Numbered from the stretch's first letter, positions 19,301-27,996 are shown. The stretch: 64,000 nt of DNA from Flavobacterium humidisoli (GCF_023272795.1 NZ_CP096829.1:3100001-3164000); one strand, 5' to 3'. The notes: generated by a model from the sequence alone, not told the origin. Numbers and translations are program-made.

Positions 19301-19317
19301 TTTAGGTTTAGTTTCAT
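16315..19317 (-). CDS. Large glycoside-hydrolase-like exported protein
   Basis: The product is 1000 residues with a signal peptide after a charged N-region (hydrophobic core at about 12-28, ending LTAQ). An alternative Met at residue 17 is possible. N-terminal beta domains (about 30-330) are followed by a mutarotase-like middle and a TIM-barrel-like region from about 640. That region holds GIDGIYLDDVAFDR near 770-778, the kind of Asp-bearing strand end seen in clan GH-D, GH97 and GH101-type hydrolases, plus LTEVSGIPFGLMGEM. It resembles uncharacterised glycoside hydrolase domain proteins (possibly the DUF6067 group). A polysaccharide-degrading role is likely from fold and operon. Linkage specificity is unknown. 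Confidence 0.8.
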   Translation of the reverse strand: MKLNLNNTTLLRRILIMCFITISIPLTAQIKYSDGNDSWNPNQLGNHRAVIAFTGSGNVAKTTIEWRRRDTNPELKKIIVQDASGKEVQNIKTENINRENGTIFFEPISGKGTYYVYYMPYVDEGTANYPKGIYQKPENKADAQWLSNIKANLKDNTAVTEIQSVNAFNSFYPMEVIATAAETSALVAKNSGNSFLVFPEDREHSIKLKSDLPQRWIQKGVQNSFADTAMKGEYLAFQLGVYALEDLKNVKVSFTNLVSTTGATIDAKDISCINTDGTRYDGSPFASIVSVSKGKIQAMWCGIDVPQTAAAGTYAGKATVTADGKSKEINLQITVSNEVTKNGGIDSPEKMTRLKWLNSTLAQENTVIAPYTPLTVNNSEIALLGRKLILAPNGFPAQIQTFFTPEMTTVTTKANDILSSPIDFHFVDASGKEAQWKNSGVKFTKKEAGTVSWENTSTSKSVQMDINASVEFDGFVHYTVKVTALEDVSFNDINFQMPMQPASAKYMMGLGQKGGDRPATFDWKWDVAHKNQDGAWIGAVNSGLQFSLRDEKYSRPLNTNFYLQKPLLLPTSWGNDNKGGITITPNPKSVVVNAYSGARTMKKGDVLYYNFNLLITPFHTINTDFQWDTKFYHKYSPIDSIAKTGATVINIHHANAINPYINYPFIEFKKMKTYIDEAHQKGLKVKIYNTGREVSNKAYETFALRSLGHEIYSPGKGGGFSWLQEHVGDDYIAAWFVPEIKDAAIVNSGMNRWHNYYVEGMNWLTQNVGIDGIYLDDVAFDRITMKRIKRVLTKDGHPGIIDLHSANQYNKSDGFNNSANLYMEHFPYINKLWFGEYFDYEKNQPDFFLTEVSGIPFGLMGEMLQDGGNPWRGMVYGMTNRLPWSDGADPRNIWKVWDSFGIKGSEMIGYWSENCPVKTNNAKVLATVYKKNGTALISIASWADADVNVKLNIDWKKLGINPAKATITAPEVTNFQPAKTFTAKDEITVPKGKGWLLIVK

Positions 19318-19354
19318 TGTATTGTATAATCAGGTTAAATAGTATATTTTGAAT

Positions 19355-20350
19355 TTAGTAAACAGCTTTCCATCCTTGTTTTTTCCAGTAAGCAATAATC
19401 GGTTTGTAAGGCCCGTATTTATGCTGTTCTTCAGAGAAATTATCGTTAAACGGGCTGTGTGCGTAATCGATAGGTTTGCCCATTTTATCCGGATAATCAA
19501 ATGTTTTAGGATTTGGTCTGGCATGAATTTTATCATCATTTACATAAGCTGCAATATCAAGCGCTTGTTTGTCTGTAAGATATGGTTTTCCAAGCAGTAC
19601 TTTATCATAAGGCATATTGCTTTTTAGCCATTGCGCCTGTTTGATCACACGGTGCATGCTAGAACCTGGCTGATAACCGTATTGTCCCCAAAGTGGAGGA
19701 TAGGTGTAACCCGATTTGTCGGCATTGTAAACTCCCTCGCCATTATTTCCGTGACATCTTGCGCAGTTTTCAGCAAATAAAACTTTTCCTCTTTCTGGGC
19801 TTGCGGCAACATCTGGAAATTCAATTTCTAAATTTTTAGCTCCTTTAAAATTACCATCTTTCGGAACAAATTTGCTAATCCATTTAAAATAAGATAAAAA
19901 CGCCACCATTTCTTTACTGTCTAGCGGAAGCGGTTTTCCAGAATGCGGGCGCATAATGCAGTTATTAACTCTTTCTGCTAGTGTAAGCACCTTGTTTTCG
20001 CGCCCGCGATATTGTGGATAATTATCATGTGAAGACATTAAATTGAATGCATGAGGCTTTGTACCAGCATCTTGATGACAATTGGTGCAGTTCATTTTAT
20101 TGCCTAAATATTTTCCATTTATTCCGTTGGGACCAATATAATAAGCTGTTTTCATCATTAATTCTCTTCCATAACGAACCGATTCTCCAAATTGATCGTC
20201 TGGAATTTTAGAAGTATCAATTGTAATATAACCTTCATCATCTTCTTCGGTTGCTTTTGCAGCCAAAGTTTGAGAATTTGATTTGGTACAGGAATTGAAA
20301 ACAGCAATCGATAATGCTGAAAAAAGCCCGATAAGAATTGTTTTTTTCAT
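19355..20350 (-). CDS. Dihaem c-type cytochrome lipoprotein, TsdA-like
   Basis: The product is 331 residues. The lipobox FNSC at Cys21 anchors it in a membrane facing the periplasm. Two haem-binding motifs are visible, CTNCH (88-92) and CARCH (196-200). Between them ERVNNCIMRPHSGKP places Cys131 where thiosulfate dehydrogenase (TsdA) uses a cysteine as axial haem ligand, and YPQYRGRENKVLTL also recalls TsdA. The family transfers electrons, and TsdA interconverts thiosulfate and tetrathionate. In this polysaccharide operon the real partner could be different. It begins 12 bp after the arylsulfotransferase-like gene ends. Cytochrome c identity is secure, TsdA function is not. Confidence 0.85.
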   Translation of the reverse strand: MKKTILIGLFSALSIAVFNSCTKSNSQTLAAKATEEDDEGYITIDTSKIPDDQFGESVRYGRELMMKTAYYIGPNGINGKYLGNKMNCTNCHQDAGTKPHAFNLMSSHDNYPQYRGRENKVLTLAERVNNCIMRPHSGKPLPLDSKEMVAFLSYFKWISKFVPKDGNFKGAKNLEIEFPDVAASPERGKVLFAENCARCHGNNGEGVYNADKSGYTYPPLWGQYGYQPGSSMHRVIKQAQWLKSNMPYDKVLLGKPYLTDKQALDIAAYVNDDKIHARPNPKTFDYPDKMGKPIDYAHSPFNDNFSEEQHKYGPYKPIIAYWKKQGWKAVY

Positions 20351-20362
20351 GGTTACTATTTT

Positions 20363-21769
20363 TTAATTTAGAAGAAAAGGTTTCAGTTTTTCTTCAGGAA
20401 TAAAGATTGTTCTATATGGCGGAATTTCAGATTCTAAAGCCCATAGTAAAACGCCTTTTTTATTGGTTAAAACGGTAATATGTCTTTTTGAACAACAAAC
20501 CAAAAAGAGGTCTTTACTGATCCTATAAGCGCTTCCCATTCTGTCGTTGTAAATATCTTTTGGCAATTGGATATGGAAATCAAGTTTTACAGCATTGTTT
20601 TTTTCGTCAACTTTTAAGGCAAAAACAGAAGATTGTTTTATATCTACGCCATTATCAAAAAATAGTAAACTTCCGTCTTGATCGATATGAGCTGCGTGCG
20701 CCTGAGAGAAATTGGTATCTGGAGGCATTTTCATTGTTCCCCCTTTTCCTAATTTCCAGATTACTTTTCCAGTTTTAGAATTGATTTTCCAAATCTGGCC
20801 GTTGTTATAGAAAGAGATCAGAAAATTTCCATCGGTATCATAACTCAAACTATTGGCATGTGTCCAGTCCTTTTTGGTTTTTAGTAAATCTTTATCTTTA
20901 AATGGATCTAAGTCATCAAAAACGCTCCATTTCCAAAGCTGTTTTCCTTTTTTATCTAAAATTAAGATTCCGTCTCCGTTGATTGTGTCTTGTTTTTTAC
21001 CTCCAATAGAAGTTAGATCCATTATTTTTTGATCTACTGTTATGGTGACAATTTCGTTAGCCGATTTTTTTATGATTTCATGGTGAATGACTTGTTTTAA
21101 ATCACCTTCACCTTTTTTGATGTGAGTTAAAGTATCGCCTTGAAGATTAATTTCAAGAATTTCGCTTCCATAACTTGTTGGTTCGTCATTTGTTCCTAAA
21201 ATTGAAAGTATGGTTTGTTCTTTAGTATAATGAACTACTTTAAATCCAGTTCCTTCAAGGGTATGGTACCATCTTAAATTTCCTTTATAATCAACAATAT
21301 AAGCCGTTCCAGGAGTTTCTCTTTTTGCTAAAAGCATAAAGCCTTTTTTGAAATTTTCTGGCAATAATTCTGGTTTCGGACAATTGGCTTTAAATTGTTT
21401 CTGAAGCCATTCTGGAAGTTTTCTAGATTTGAAAGTATAAACTTTACTGGTTTGTTTAATGCCGTCTTGAACTGTAATTAATTGAAAACTATAACTGGTT
21501 TCAGGAGTTATGTTGCAAAGTACCAGCGAATGTTTAAGACCTGAATTTGAAATAGGAGAGGTGATTTTACTTTGAGTTCCTTTTTTGTCCGACCAATATT
21601 CTGCATATACCTGTGCCTGATCATTCGTAGTAACATCGATCTGAATTTTCAATTCGTTGTTGCCATGAGTGCCAATATTGATATTGGAGATAATTTGGTT
21701 ATTAGAACAACTTGCCAATGCAAGTAAGACTAAAATAAAACTTCCTTTTTGTATTAATTTTTTGATCAT
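20363..21769 (-). CDS. Arylsulfotransferase (ASST)-like lipoprotein
   Basis: The product is 468 residues with a lipobox ending at Cys21 (LLALASC). A fibronectin-like N-terminal segment (about 30-115) precedes a beta-propeller (about 130-460) with repeats such as GTAYIVDYKGNLRWYHTLEG, GDGILILDKKGKQLWKWS and GQIWKINSKTGKVIWKLG. His-containing segments DWTHANSL and FSQAHAAHIDQDGSLLFFDNG match the positions of catalytic histidines in PAPS-independent aryl sulfate sulfotransferases, which move sulfate between phenolic compounds. Whether it transfers sulfate or is a propeller with another role in glycan handling is open. A terminator-like stem lies upstream, so it may be expressed below susCD. Confidence 0.82.
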   Translation of the reverse strand: MIKKLIQKGSFILVLLALASCSNNQIISNINIGTHGNNELKIQIDVTTNDQAQVYAEYWSDKKGTQSKITSPISNSGLKHSLVLCNITPETSYSFQLITVQDGIKQTSKVYTFKSRKLPEWLQKQFKANCPKPELLPENFKKGFMLLAKRETPGTAYIVDYKGNLRWYHTLEGTGFKVVHYTKEQTILSILGTNDEPTSYGSEILEINLQGDTLTHIKKGEGDLKQVIHHEIIKKSANEIVTITVDQKIMDLTSIGGKKQDTINGDGILILDKKGKQLWKWSVFDDLDPFKDKDLLKTKKDWTHANSLSYDTDGNFLISFYNNGQIWKINSKTGKVIWKLGKGGTMKMPPDTNFSQAHAAHIDQDGSLLFFDNGVDIKQSSVFALKVDEKNNAVKLDFHIQLPKDIYNDRMGSAYRISKDLFLVCCSKRHITVLTNKKGVLLWALESEIPPYRTIFIPEEKLKPFLLN

Positions 21770-21812
21770 CTGAAAAGCTTCTTTTGTGAAACAGAAAAAT
21801 ACTTTTATTGTT

Positions 21813-21858
21813 ATAAAAAATCAAGAATAGACAGACATTTAACTGTCTATTCTTGATT
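21813..21858 (-). terminator. Terminator or attenuator after susD
   Basis: AATCAAGAATAGACAG (21819-21834) and CTGTCTATTCTTGATT (21843-21858) form a perfect 16-bp stem with an 8-nt loop. On the minus strand it is followed by T6 (A6 at 21813-21818 on plus). It begins 8 bp after the susD stop and precedes the next gene of the operon. Confidence 0.85.
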
Positions 21859-21865
21859 GGATATT

Positions 21866-23377
21866 CTATTGTCTATCAGCGTTGCTTAAGTTCGGATTAA
21901 GGTCGACCTGACTTTGCGGATATGTATAATACTTGTTTTGTGGCATTTTAATTAAAGCTGCTTCTCCAACTCTTAGGTGGTATGCATTTACCAAAACATC
22001 ATATTTGTTCATTCTGATTAAGTCGGAACGACGTTTTCCTTCGTAGAAAAGTTCCCAGCCTCTTTCTTGTAAAATAGCATCTCTCAAACTAGTCTGAGTA
22101 TGATCTGATAAAACTAGAAGTTTAGCATGCGATCTTCCTTTTACTTGGTTAATAAGATCTATTGCTTCCTGAGTTGGCCCACTAATTTCGTTTAATGCTT
22201 CAGCTCTGCTCAATAAAACATCCGCATAACGAAGAATATTTACACTATGACCATCATAATAAGTAGTCGTTTCGTCATCAGCATATTTTTTTGTAGAAAC
22301 GTCTTGCATGTATAACTCTCCTGCTGGCGGCTGAGCTCCCAACGAAGGCGCTTGTTTATGAAGAAGACCATCTGTACCCATAAATTCTGGGAAGAAACAT
22401 TGTTTTCTTTCGTCTTCATCGCCAAAAGTGTTGTAGAAATCCCAGTTTACCGTATAATACTGCCATCTGTTCTGAACAACAGGATGATCAACTGGACCAA
22501 AGTGGTTTAATAATTCCGTTCCGTTTGTATTAGCATCACTCAAAGAAGAGAAGATGTTTTCGCTACACCATTTGTTACTTTCTTTAAACAAACCTAAGTA
22601 AGAAGGATAAAGTTGGTATTCGTTTAAATCCATTACTTGTTTGGTAAGAGTTGCTACTTTTTGCCAGTCGTGGCTTCTTAAGTACAATTTTGCCAATAGT
22701 GTAAGAGCTGCACCTTTTGTAGCACGGCCTACATCATTGGTGCCATAAATTTCATTGTTTTTGTAATTAAGAGGAAGAACATCGGCAGCTTCAGTCAATT
22801 CTTTAATCATGAAAGCATCAATTTCTTCTACAGAAGATGGCGGAGTCTGATCCAAATATCCAGGGTTTCCTAGATTAGCTTCTGTAATTAAAATTACTGG
22901 TCCCCAAGAATCTGTCAAATCCATATAAGCAGAACATCTTAAGAATTTTGCTTCTGCAATAAATTGAGCTTTTTCAGCAGCTGTAATACCGCCCATTGGT
23001 GTAATGTTGAAGATAGCATTGTTGGCATTGGCAATTAATTTATACATGGCGTTCCAGTCTTCTTTTAAAAGACCGTTTGCAGAATTCCAAGTTCCCAACG
23101 ATAATTGTCCTGGATCTCCTCCAAATTGGCAATGCCCTAAGTCTGTCGCAATATCTGTCAAAGCAAAGTGTCTTGTAGCCCAATACGAGAAGTTATCGCC
23201 TACAGAAGGGCCTTTCAGCCTTCCATAAATGGAATTGATAGCCGCAATAGCATCCGATTTTGTCTGATACCCATTGGTATTAGTCAAACTGCTATATACC
23301 GTAGGATCCAAATCTTGGTTGCACGAAAATTGTGTCCCAGCGGTAAGTAAAAGTAATAAGATTGTATATTTTTTCAT
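21866..23377 (-). CDS. susD: SusD/RagB family nutrient-binding lipoprotein
   Basis: The product is 503 residues from the ATG at 23377 (MKKYTILLLLLTAGTQFSC), with a lipobox ending at Cys19. A farther in-frame start adds ten residues before the signal and was not used. The helical SusD fold is indicated by KAQFIAEAKFLRCSAYMDLTDSWGPVILITE, followed by LRYADVLLSRAEALNEI and LQERGWELFYEGKRRSDLIRM near the C-terminus. SusD proteins sit on the cell surface as a lid over the SusC channel and capture glycans. The gene begins 36 bp after susC ends, the standard order. Ligand specificity cannot be read from sequence. Confidence 0.96.
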   Translation of the reverse strand: MKKYTILLLLLTAGTQFSCNQDLDPTVYSSLTNTNGYQTKSDAIAAINSIYGRLKGPSVGDNFSYWATRHFALTDIATDLGHCQFGGDPGQLSLGTWNSANGLLKEDWNAMYKLIANANNAIFNITPMGGITAAEKAQFIAEAKFLRCSAYMDLTDSWGPVILITEANLGNPGYLDQTPPSSVEEIDAFMIKELTEAADVLPLNYKNNEIYGTNDVGRATKGAALTLLAKLYLRSHDWQKVATLTKQVMDLNEYQLYPSYLGLFKESNKWCSENIFSSLSDANTNGTELLNHFGPVDHPVVQNRWQYYTVNWDFYNTFGDEDERKQCFFPEFMGTDGLLHKQAPSLGAQPPAGELYMQDVSTKKYADDETTTYYDGHSVNILRYADVLLSRAEALNEISGPTQEAIDLINQVKGRSHAKLLVLSDHTQTSLRDAILQERGWELFYEGKRRSDLIRMNKYDVLVNAYHLRVGEAALIKMPQNKYYTYPQSQVDLNPNLSNADRQ

Positions 23378-23413
23378 TTGAATCAATTTAATGTTACTAA
23401 AAAGCATTTTAGA

Positions 23414-26400
23414 CTAGTGAATTGCTACTTTAATTCCAAGTATAAAAGTTCTTGAAGCTGGGAACGAGTTAAAATCGATTCCTCCACCTAAATTTTGTTT
23501 TGTGGCATTGTCGGGAGTAAAGTGTCCATTAACCTCAGGATCATTTCCAGAATAGTTTGTAATCGTCAATAAATTTTGTCCGATCGCATACAATCTGATA
23601 CTATCAATAAATTTCACTGTTTTTAAAGCACTTTCTGGAATTGTATATCCGATAGAAACATTTTTCAGACGCAAGTAAGAGGCTTCTTCAACAAATTTAG
23701 AATTCACATAACTTCCGTAAGTACTTTTGTAATAACCATCTCTCGGAATATCTGTGTTTTCATTTTTTCCAGCAACCCAACGGTTTAGTGCATCTGTGCT
23801 TGTAGAAGACTCACCAACCATTTTAGTCATATTGTAAACTGAATAGTCGAAAGCACCTTGAAAAAAGATATTCATGTCAAAGTTTCTATATTTGAAATCG
23901 TTATTAAAACCAGCTACATAATGCGGAATAGAGTTTCCTAGATACGTTCTGTCTTTTGCTGTAATTTGACCATCACCATCAACGTCTACATATTTTGGAT
24001 CTCCAGCAACAGATAACGGCTGTGGAGCATAAGTTTCTCCAGTTTTGATAACTCCTGCATATTTATAGCCAAATAAAACTCCCATTTCTTTTCCTGGCTC
24101 CAATCTTGTAAATTCTTGACCAGAAACCGTTCCACTTGGATTCGAAGTATTTGTACTGATAATTTTTACATTGTCAGCTAGAGATACTACTTCTTGTTTA
24201 TTGTATGCAACATTTAATGAAGTTGTCCAAGTAAATTTATCATTTCTAAAGTTTGTAGTGCTTATTCCTAACTCGACACCATGGTTATCAATAACTCCTG
24301 CATTAATTCTTTGAGTATCAAATCCCCACCATCCTCCAACAGGAACATTTAAAAGGGCATCGCTAGTTCTTTTTTTGTAATAATCGAATGTAACAGAAAT
24401 TTTATCATTAAATAAGCCTAAATCTAAACCAATGTCTGTTTGAGCAGTTTGTTCCCATTTCAGATTTGGGTTAGCTAAATTGGCAGGCTCAGTTCCCGCT
24501 ACAAATTGATCTGGAGCAATAGTTACACCCCAAGAAGACAATCGGCTCATGTAAGCATAATCTCCAATTCCATCACTACCTGTAATACCATAACTCGCTC
24601 TCAATTTAAGTTCTGAAATTGCTTTTACGTTTTGCATAAAAGATTCGTTAGAGATTTTCCAAGCAACAGCTCCAGAAGGGAAAATACCAAATCGGTTATT
24701 TGGTCCAAAACGAGAAGAACCGTCTTTTCTAATCGTAAAAGTGGCTAAGTATTTATCATTGAACGCATAATTTAACCTTCCAAAATAAGAAGTCAATTTC
24801 GTTTCTGTTTTTTCTGTTTCAGGTTTTAAATACACTGAAGCTCCTTGCAGATTGTAATAAGTCAATAAATCGCTTGAGAAACCTGTACCAGCTGCTCTTA
24901 CTCTCTCAAATGTGTCTTTTTGATTGGAAGTACCAATCATTGCTGTTATGGAATGTACTTCTTTGATATCAAATTTATAAGTCAAATATTGCTCCGTACT
25001 CCATCTGAAATAGGTTTTGTTTTCTTCAGAACCAGAACCTTTCAAAGCTGCTCCAGCTACTAAAGTACTTGGAGTATATTTTCCTTGAATATTTTCCTGC
25101 CATTCTGCACCAGCACCAAAGTGATACGTTAAGCCTTTAATGATTTGATAATCTAAAAACATGTTTCCGTTTACCAATCTGTTGATTGTGTGATCTGTAG
25201 GCTCAAGTAAAAGTGCTAAAGCATTATCCTTTCCTTGAAATTTATAATACGAACCATCTGCATTGTAAATTGGAATAGTTGGTGGAGCAGTTTGAATAGA
25301 GAACATTGGAGATAAGATATTATCGCCAAAATCACTATTATTCCCTTCAGCGACAGCGCCATAAGCATTCATTCCCATGTTTAGCTTATCGTTGAATTTC
25401 TTTTCTGAACCCATTCTCACACTATATCTTTCAAAATTAGTGTTTACGATAGCTCCAGTTTGTTTTAAATAGTTTCCAGAAAGAAAGAATTTTGAAGTTT
25501 GGTCGCTTCCGCTAAAAGTAAGCGTTCTGTTAAGGACTTCACCAGTACGAGTTGCAGCGTCAAACCAGTTCGTATTGGCAACAGGAAAGCTAGAAGGGAA
25601 AAGCGGAGGTCTTCCGTTTTCAGCATTAAGAGCATTCTGATAATCGGCATATTGTTGTCCAGTCATTAAAGAAGGCTCTTTTATGATGTTTTGAAAACCA
25701 TCAGAAATCTCAGCCTCAACATTCATTTTTCCAGCTTTCCCTTTTTTAGTAGTAATCAAAATTACCCCATTTCCTCCACGAGCACCATAAATTGCTGTAG
25801 AAGCGGCATCTTTAAGAATCTGAATGTTTTCAATGTCGTTTGGACTAATAGAACCTCCTGTACTAGTAATGAATCCGTCTACTACATAAAGAGGAGCGTT
25901 AGAAGTATTAATGGAGTTTCCACCTCTAATTACAACTTGAGGATTTGTTCCTGGTGCATAACTGTTTTGCTGAACCTGTACTCCAGAAGCACGTCCTTGA
26001 AGCGCTTGTCCTACGTTTGCAACCGTTCCGCCTAAGTTTAAATTGTCTTTACTAAGCGAACTTACAGAACCAGTAAGGTCTTTTTTCTTAGATTTTCCGT
26101 ATCCAATAACAACTTCTTCTAATTTTTGTCCAGCTTCTTTCATGACAATTTTTAGAGGAGCGCTTCCTATGCTTACTTCCTGATCTTCCATACCAATGTA
26201 AGTAATTACAAGTTTTGTAGCATTGTCAGGAACTGTAATAGCAAAACTTCCGTCAACATCAGTCTGAACTCCTTTGGTACTACCTTTTACTACTACGTTG
26301 GCACCTGGAAGAGGCAGGCCATTTTGATCTGTAACTGTTCCTTTTACTGTTTTTTCAAAAAATATAGCTTTATAGTTTTTGTCTAAAGTGTTTATTGAAG

Positions 26401-26518
26401 ATGTTGCCGAAGCCTGAAGTGTAAAAACTAATAGCGAAAGAACGGTCAGTCTAATTTCTTTGCGGGATAAATTGTTAATCCGAAAATCTCTTGGCTTTTT
26501 TTGGGTTAATAATTTCAT
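23414..26518 (-). CDS. susC: SusC/RagA TonB-dependent outer-membrane receptor
   Basis: The product is 1034 residues. After the signal region (about 1-40), a carboxypeptidase-regulatory-like domain (VKGTVTDQNGLPLPGANVVVKG) spans about 58-135. The plug follows, with the SusC signature (NLGGTVANVGQALQGRASGV, then LYVVDGF and NDIENIQILKDAASTAIYGARGGNGVILI). A 22-strand barrel fills the rest, ending in a C-terminal aromatic-rich strand (FPASRTFILGIKVAIH). It imports oligosaccharides across the outer membrane with TonB energy. First gene of the leftward operon, with a 240-nt leader and a promoter carrying paired palindromic operators. Confidence 0.97.
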   Translation of the reverse strand: MKLLTQKKPRDFRINNLSRKEIRLTVLSLLVFTLQASATSSINTLDKNYKAIFFEKTVKGTVTDQNGLPLPGANVVVKGSTKGVQTDVDGSFAITVPDNATKLVITYIGMEDQEVSIGSAPLKIVMKEAGQKLEEVVIGYGKSKKKDLTGSVSSLSKDNLNLGGTVANVGQALQGRASGVQVQQNSYAPGTNPQVVIRGGNSINTSNAPLYVVDGFITSTGGSISPNDIENIQILKDAASTAIYGARGGNGVILITTKKGKAGKMNVEAEISDGFQNIIKEPSLMTGQQYADYQNALNAENGRPPLFPSSFPVANTNWFDAATRTGEVLNRTLTFSGSDQTSKFFLSGNYLKQTGAIVNTNFERYSVRMGSEKKFNDKLNMGMNAYGAVAEGNNSDFGDNILSPMFSIQTAPPTIPIYNADGSYYKFQGKDNALALLLEPTDHTINRLVNGNMFLDYQIIKGLTYHFGAGAEWQENIQGKYTPSTLVAGAALKGSGSEENKTYFRWSTEQYLTYKFDIKEVHSITAMIGTSNQKDTFERVRAAGTGFSSDLLTYYNLQGASVYLKPETEKTETKLTSYFGRLNYAFNDKYLATFTIRKDGSSRFGPNNRFGIFPSGAVAWKISNESFMQNVKAISELKLRASYGITGSDGIGDYAYMSRLSSWGVTIAPDQFVAGTEPANLANPNLKWEQTAQTDIGLDLGLFNDKISVTFDYYKKRTSDALLNVPVGGWWGFDTQRINAGVIDNHGVELGISTTNFRNDKFTWTTSLNVAYNKQEVVSLADNVKIISTNTSNPSGTVSGQEFTRLEPGKEMGVLFGYKYAGVIKTGETYAPQPLSVAGDPKYVDVDGDGQITAKDRTYLGNSIPHYVAGFNNDFKYRNFDMNIFFQGAFDYSVYNMTKMVGESSTSTDALNRWVAGKNENTDIPRDGYYKSTYGSYVNSKFVEEASYLRLKNVSIGYTIPESALKTVKFIDSIRLYAIGQNLLTITNYSGNDPEVNGHFTPDNATKQNLGGGIDFNSFPASRTFILGIKVAIH

Positions 26519-26765
26519 ACTTTAAATTGGTTTTGGTTAATGTTTAATTGTTTTTTCCTTGTTTGTAGGTTTTAGATTTCTTTTTCGATCGTGGAATTCA
26601 TTTTGTTTTTTTTAGTTATGTGTTGATTACATTCTTTTCTATGCAAATAAGAGGTTTTGCTTTTGCGCTAAACACGGCTTGTTTAGTTCTATTTTCTTCT
26701 TTTTTAAAGGTTAAAAATCACCCTAATTTTTGCATAATTAACTTAGTTTTAAGATTAATCTCTGA

Positions 26766-26796
26766 CGAAACTAGAGATTATATTTTTATAAAACAA
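26766..26796 (-). promoter_or_regulatory. susC operon promoter
   Basis: On the minus strand TTG (26796-26794) is followed after 20 bp by TAGTTTCG (26773-26766), one base off TAnnTTTG. The same -33/-7 pair with identical spacing occurs at the kinase operon promoter (29149-29179), and the intervening bases are almost identical. That conservation supports function. Confidence 0.72.
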
Positions 26797-26812
26797 GAAA
26801 AAACACAAAAAA

Positions 26813-26849
26813 TGTGCTCGAACACACAAAATTTATGTTCTCGAGCACA
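26813..26849. promoter_or_regulatory. Paired LacI-type operators upstream of susC
   Basis: Two 14-bp near-palindromes, TGTGCTCGAACACA (26813-26826) and TGTTCTCGAGCACA (26836-26849), lie 23 bp centre to centre with a central CG, as is usual for LacI-family sites. They lie just upstream of the susC -33 element. The same pair in inverted orientation is at 29097-29133. Confidence 0.8.
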
Positions 26850-27195
26850 TAAAATTGTGCGAATCGTTTTTTTTGACTTAAATTGATGTGATATTTTTAA
26901 AATAATTTGAAAAATGAAGAGTATGCGAAATGCGTTGTTTTTTGAATTATAAATAAGGAATTATTAAAAACTTATGAATTTCGCAACAACAAATGTAAAA
27001 ACGTAAAAATTAAACCGTTTTTTCTTATGGATTAAATGAGGAAAATTTTAGTTTTTATTATGAATTCAGATTGTTTTTGCAAACAATTTTTGAACTATAT
27101 TGGTCGTGGGGAAAAAGAATAAATTTCAAAAAGGAATTTATGGTCATTTTGACTTTTTTCGAAATTAAAAATTAACAAAAATTTAGAATCAAGCT

Positions 27196-27834
27196 TTGAA
27201 AGAATATCAGGTAATTTTCATCAATAAAAAACAGAAAAATGAGATCGGAATTTTAGATTCGTCTTTTTGGGAAAAAGCGAATTGTCTTACCGATTTTTCA
27301 TCGCCATGGAATAGAGATCCGGTTTTAAAAATTGAATTCCGCGCACTTTGGGATCAGGAGAATTTCTATTTTAATTTTAGGGTTTTTGATCGGAATGTCT
27401 ATACTGATCAGAAAGATAATAGTGTAGACAGTATTTGCAATTCAGATCGAGTAGAGCTGTTTTTTAGAAGTAATGATCAACTCGATCCTTATTATTGTCT
27501 GGAAATAGATCCTTCAACTAGATTGCTTGATTTTATCGCTCGTCCAAACAAGGTTTTTGATTACGATTGGAAATGGCCAGAAAATCATATAAAACTTGAA
27601 TCTTCAGCAGATGAGGTTTCTTTTACAGTTGCAGGTTTAATCAGTATTGCGTCTTTAGAAAAATTTGACTTAATTCATAACAATACTATTGAAACGGGGG
27701 TTTACAGGGCTAAATTTTCTAAAGATGAAAATGGAAATTATGAGCCTACCTGGATTTCTTGGGTAAACCCAAATACGGCAGAACCCAATTTTCATATTGC
27801 TTCGTCTTTTGGAAAGTTTGTTTTAATGAAATAA
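27196..27834 (+). CDS. CBM9-like sugar-binding domain protein without signal peptide
   Basis: The product is 212 residues. The start is TTG at 27196: an in-frame stop lies 10 bp upstream, and no ATG follows until the end. The sequence has the carbohydrate-binding family 9-like pattern LKIEFRALWDQENFYFNFRVFD, DRVELFFRSN, YYCLEIDP and a C-terminal beta strand. No signal peptide or lipobox is visible, so as annotated it would be cytoplasmic. It lies between the susC promoter and the lacI-type gene, which converges on it. It may bind sugar fragments, but a regulatory or processing role is not established. Alternatively the true start is a non-canonical codon upstream of what I can see. Confidence 0.8.
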   Translation: MKEYQVIFINKKQKNEIGILDSSFWEKANCLTDFSSPWNRDPVLKIEFRALWDQENFYFNFRVFDRNVYTDQKDNSVDSICNSDRVELFFRSNDQLDPYYCLEIDPSTRLLDFIARPNKVFDYDWKWPENHIKLESSADEVSFTVAGLISIASLEKFDLIHNNTIETGVYRAKFSKDENGNYEPTWISWVNPNTAEPNFHIASSFGKFVLMK

Positions 27835-27836
27835 TT

Positions 27837-27992
27837 TGCCACAAAGACGCAAAAGCGCAAAGTTTTTTTAAAGAAAAAGCACTCTGAATTGCTCCAGCTA
27901 AATCTGAACGGAGTTTATTATTTTTAAACTTTGTAGTTCTGTGAATTTATAAAATTTTAAAAAAACTTCGAGTCTTAGCGCCTTTGCGGCAA
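27837..27992. repeat. Imperfect inverted repeat between convergent genes
   Basis: The left segment (27837-27862, containing CCACAAAGACGCAAAAGCG) and right segment (27971-27992, containing TTAGCGCCTTTGCGGC) are imperfect reverse complements. They fill the gap between the CBM9-like and lacI-type genes. They may end transcription from both sides. The arms look like a dispersed repeat rather than a simple terminator. Confidence 0.55.
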
Positions 27993-27996
27993 GTTC

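Larger units (their letters stand above)
26519..27195. other. Regulatory gap between susC and the CBM9-like gene
   Basis: This 677-bp stretch holds the susC promoter and operators (26766-26849) and a long, AT-rich susC leader (26519-26760). To the right, 26880-27195 is AT-rich with no gene or confident promoter that I can see. Confidence 0.6.

Noticed and set aside
26620..26886. Plus-strand open frame of 88 codons upstream of susC
   Set aside because: It covers the susC promoter and both operators, has no recognisable domain, and the paired copy of the same DNA near 29100 is non-coding.
27837..27992. Attachment site or CRISPR-like repeat
   Set aside because: There are only two imperfect inverted arms between convergent genes, with no spacer series or integrase.
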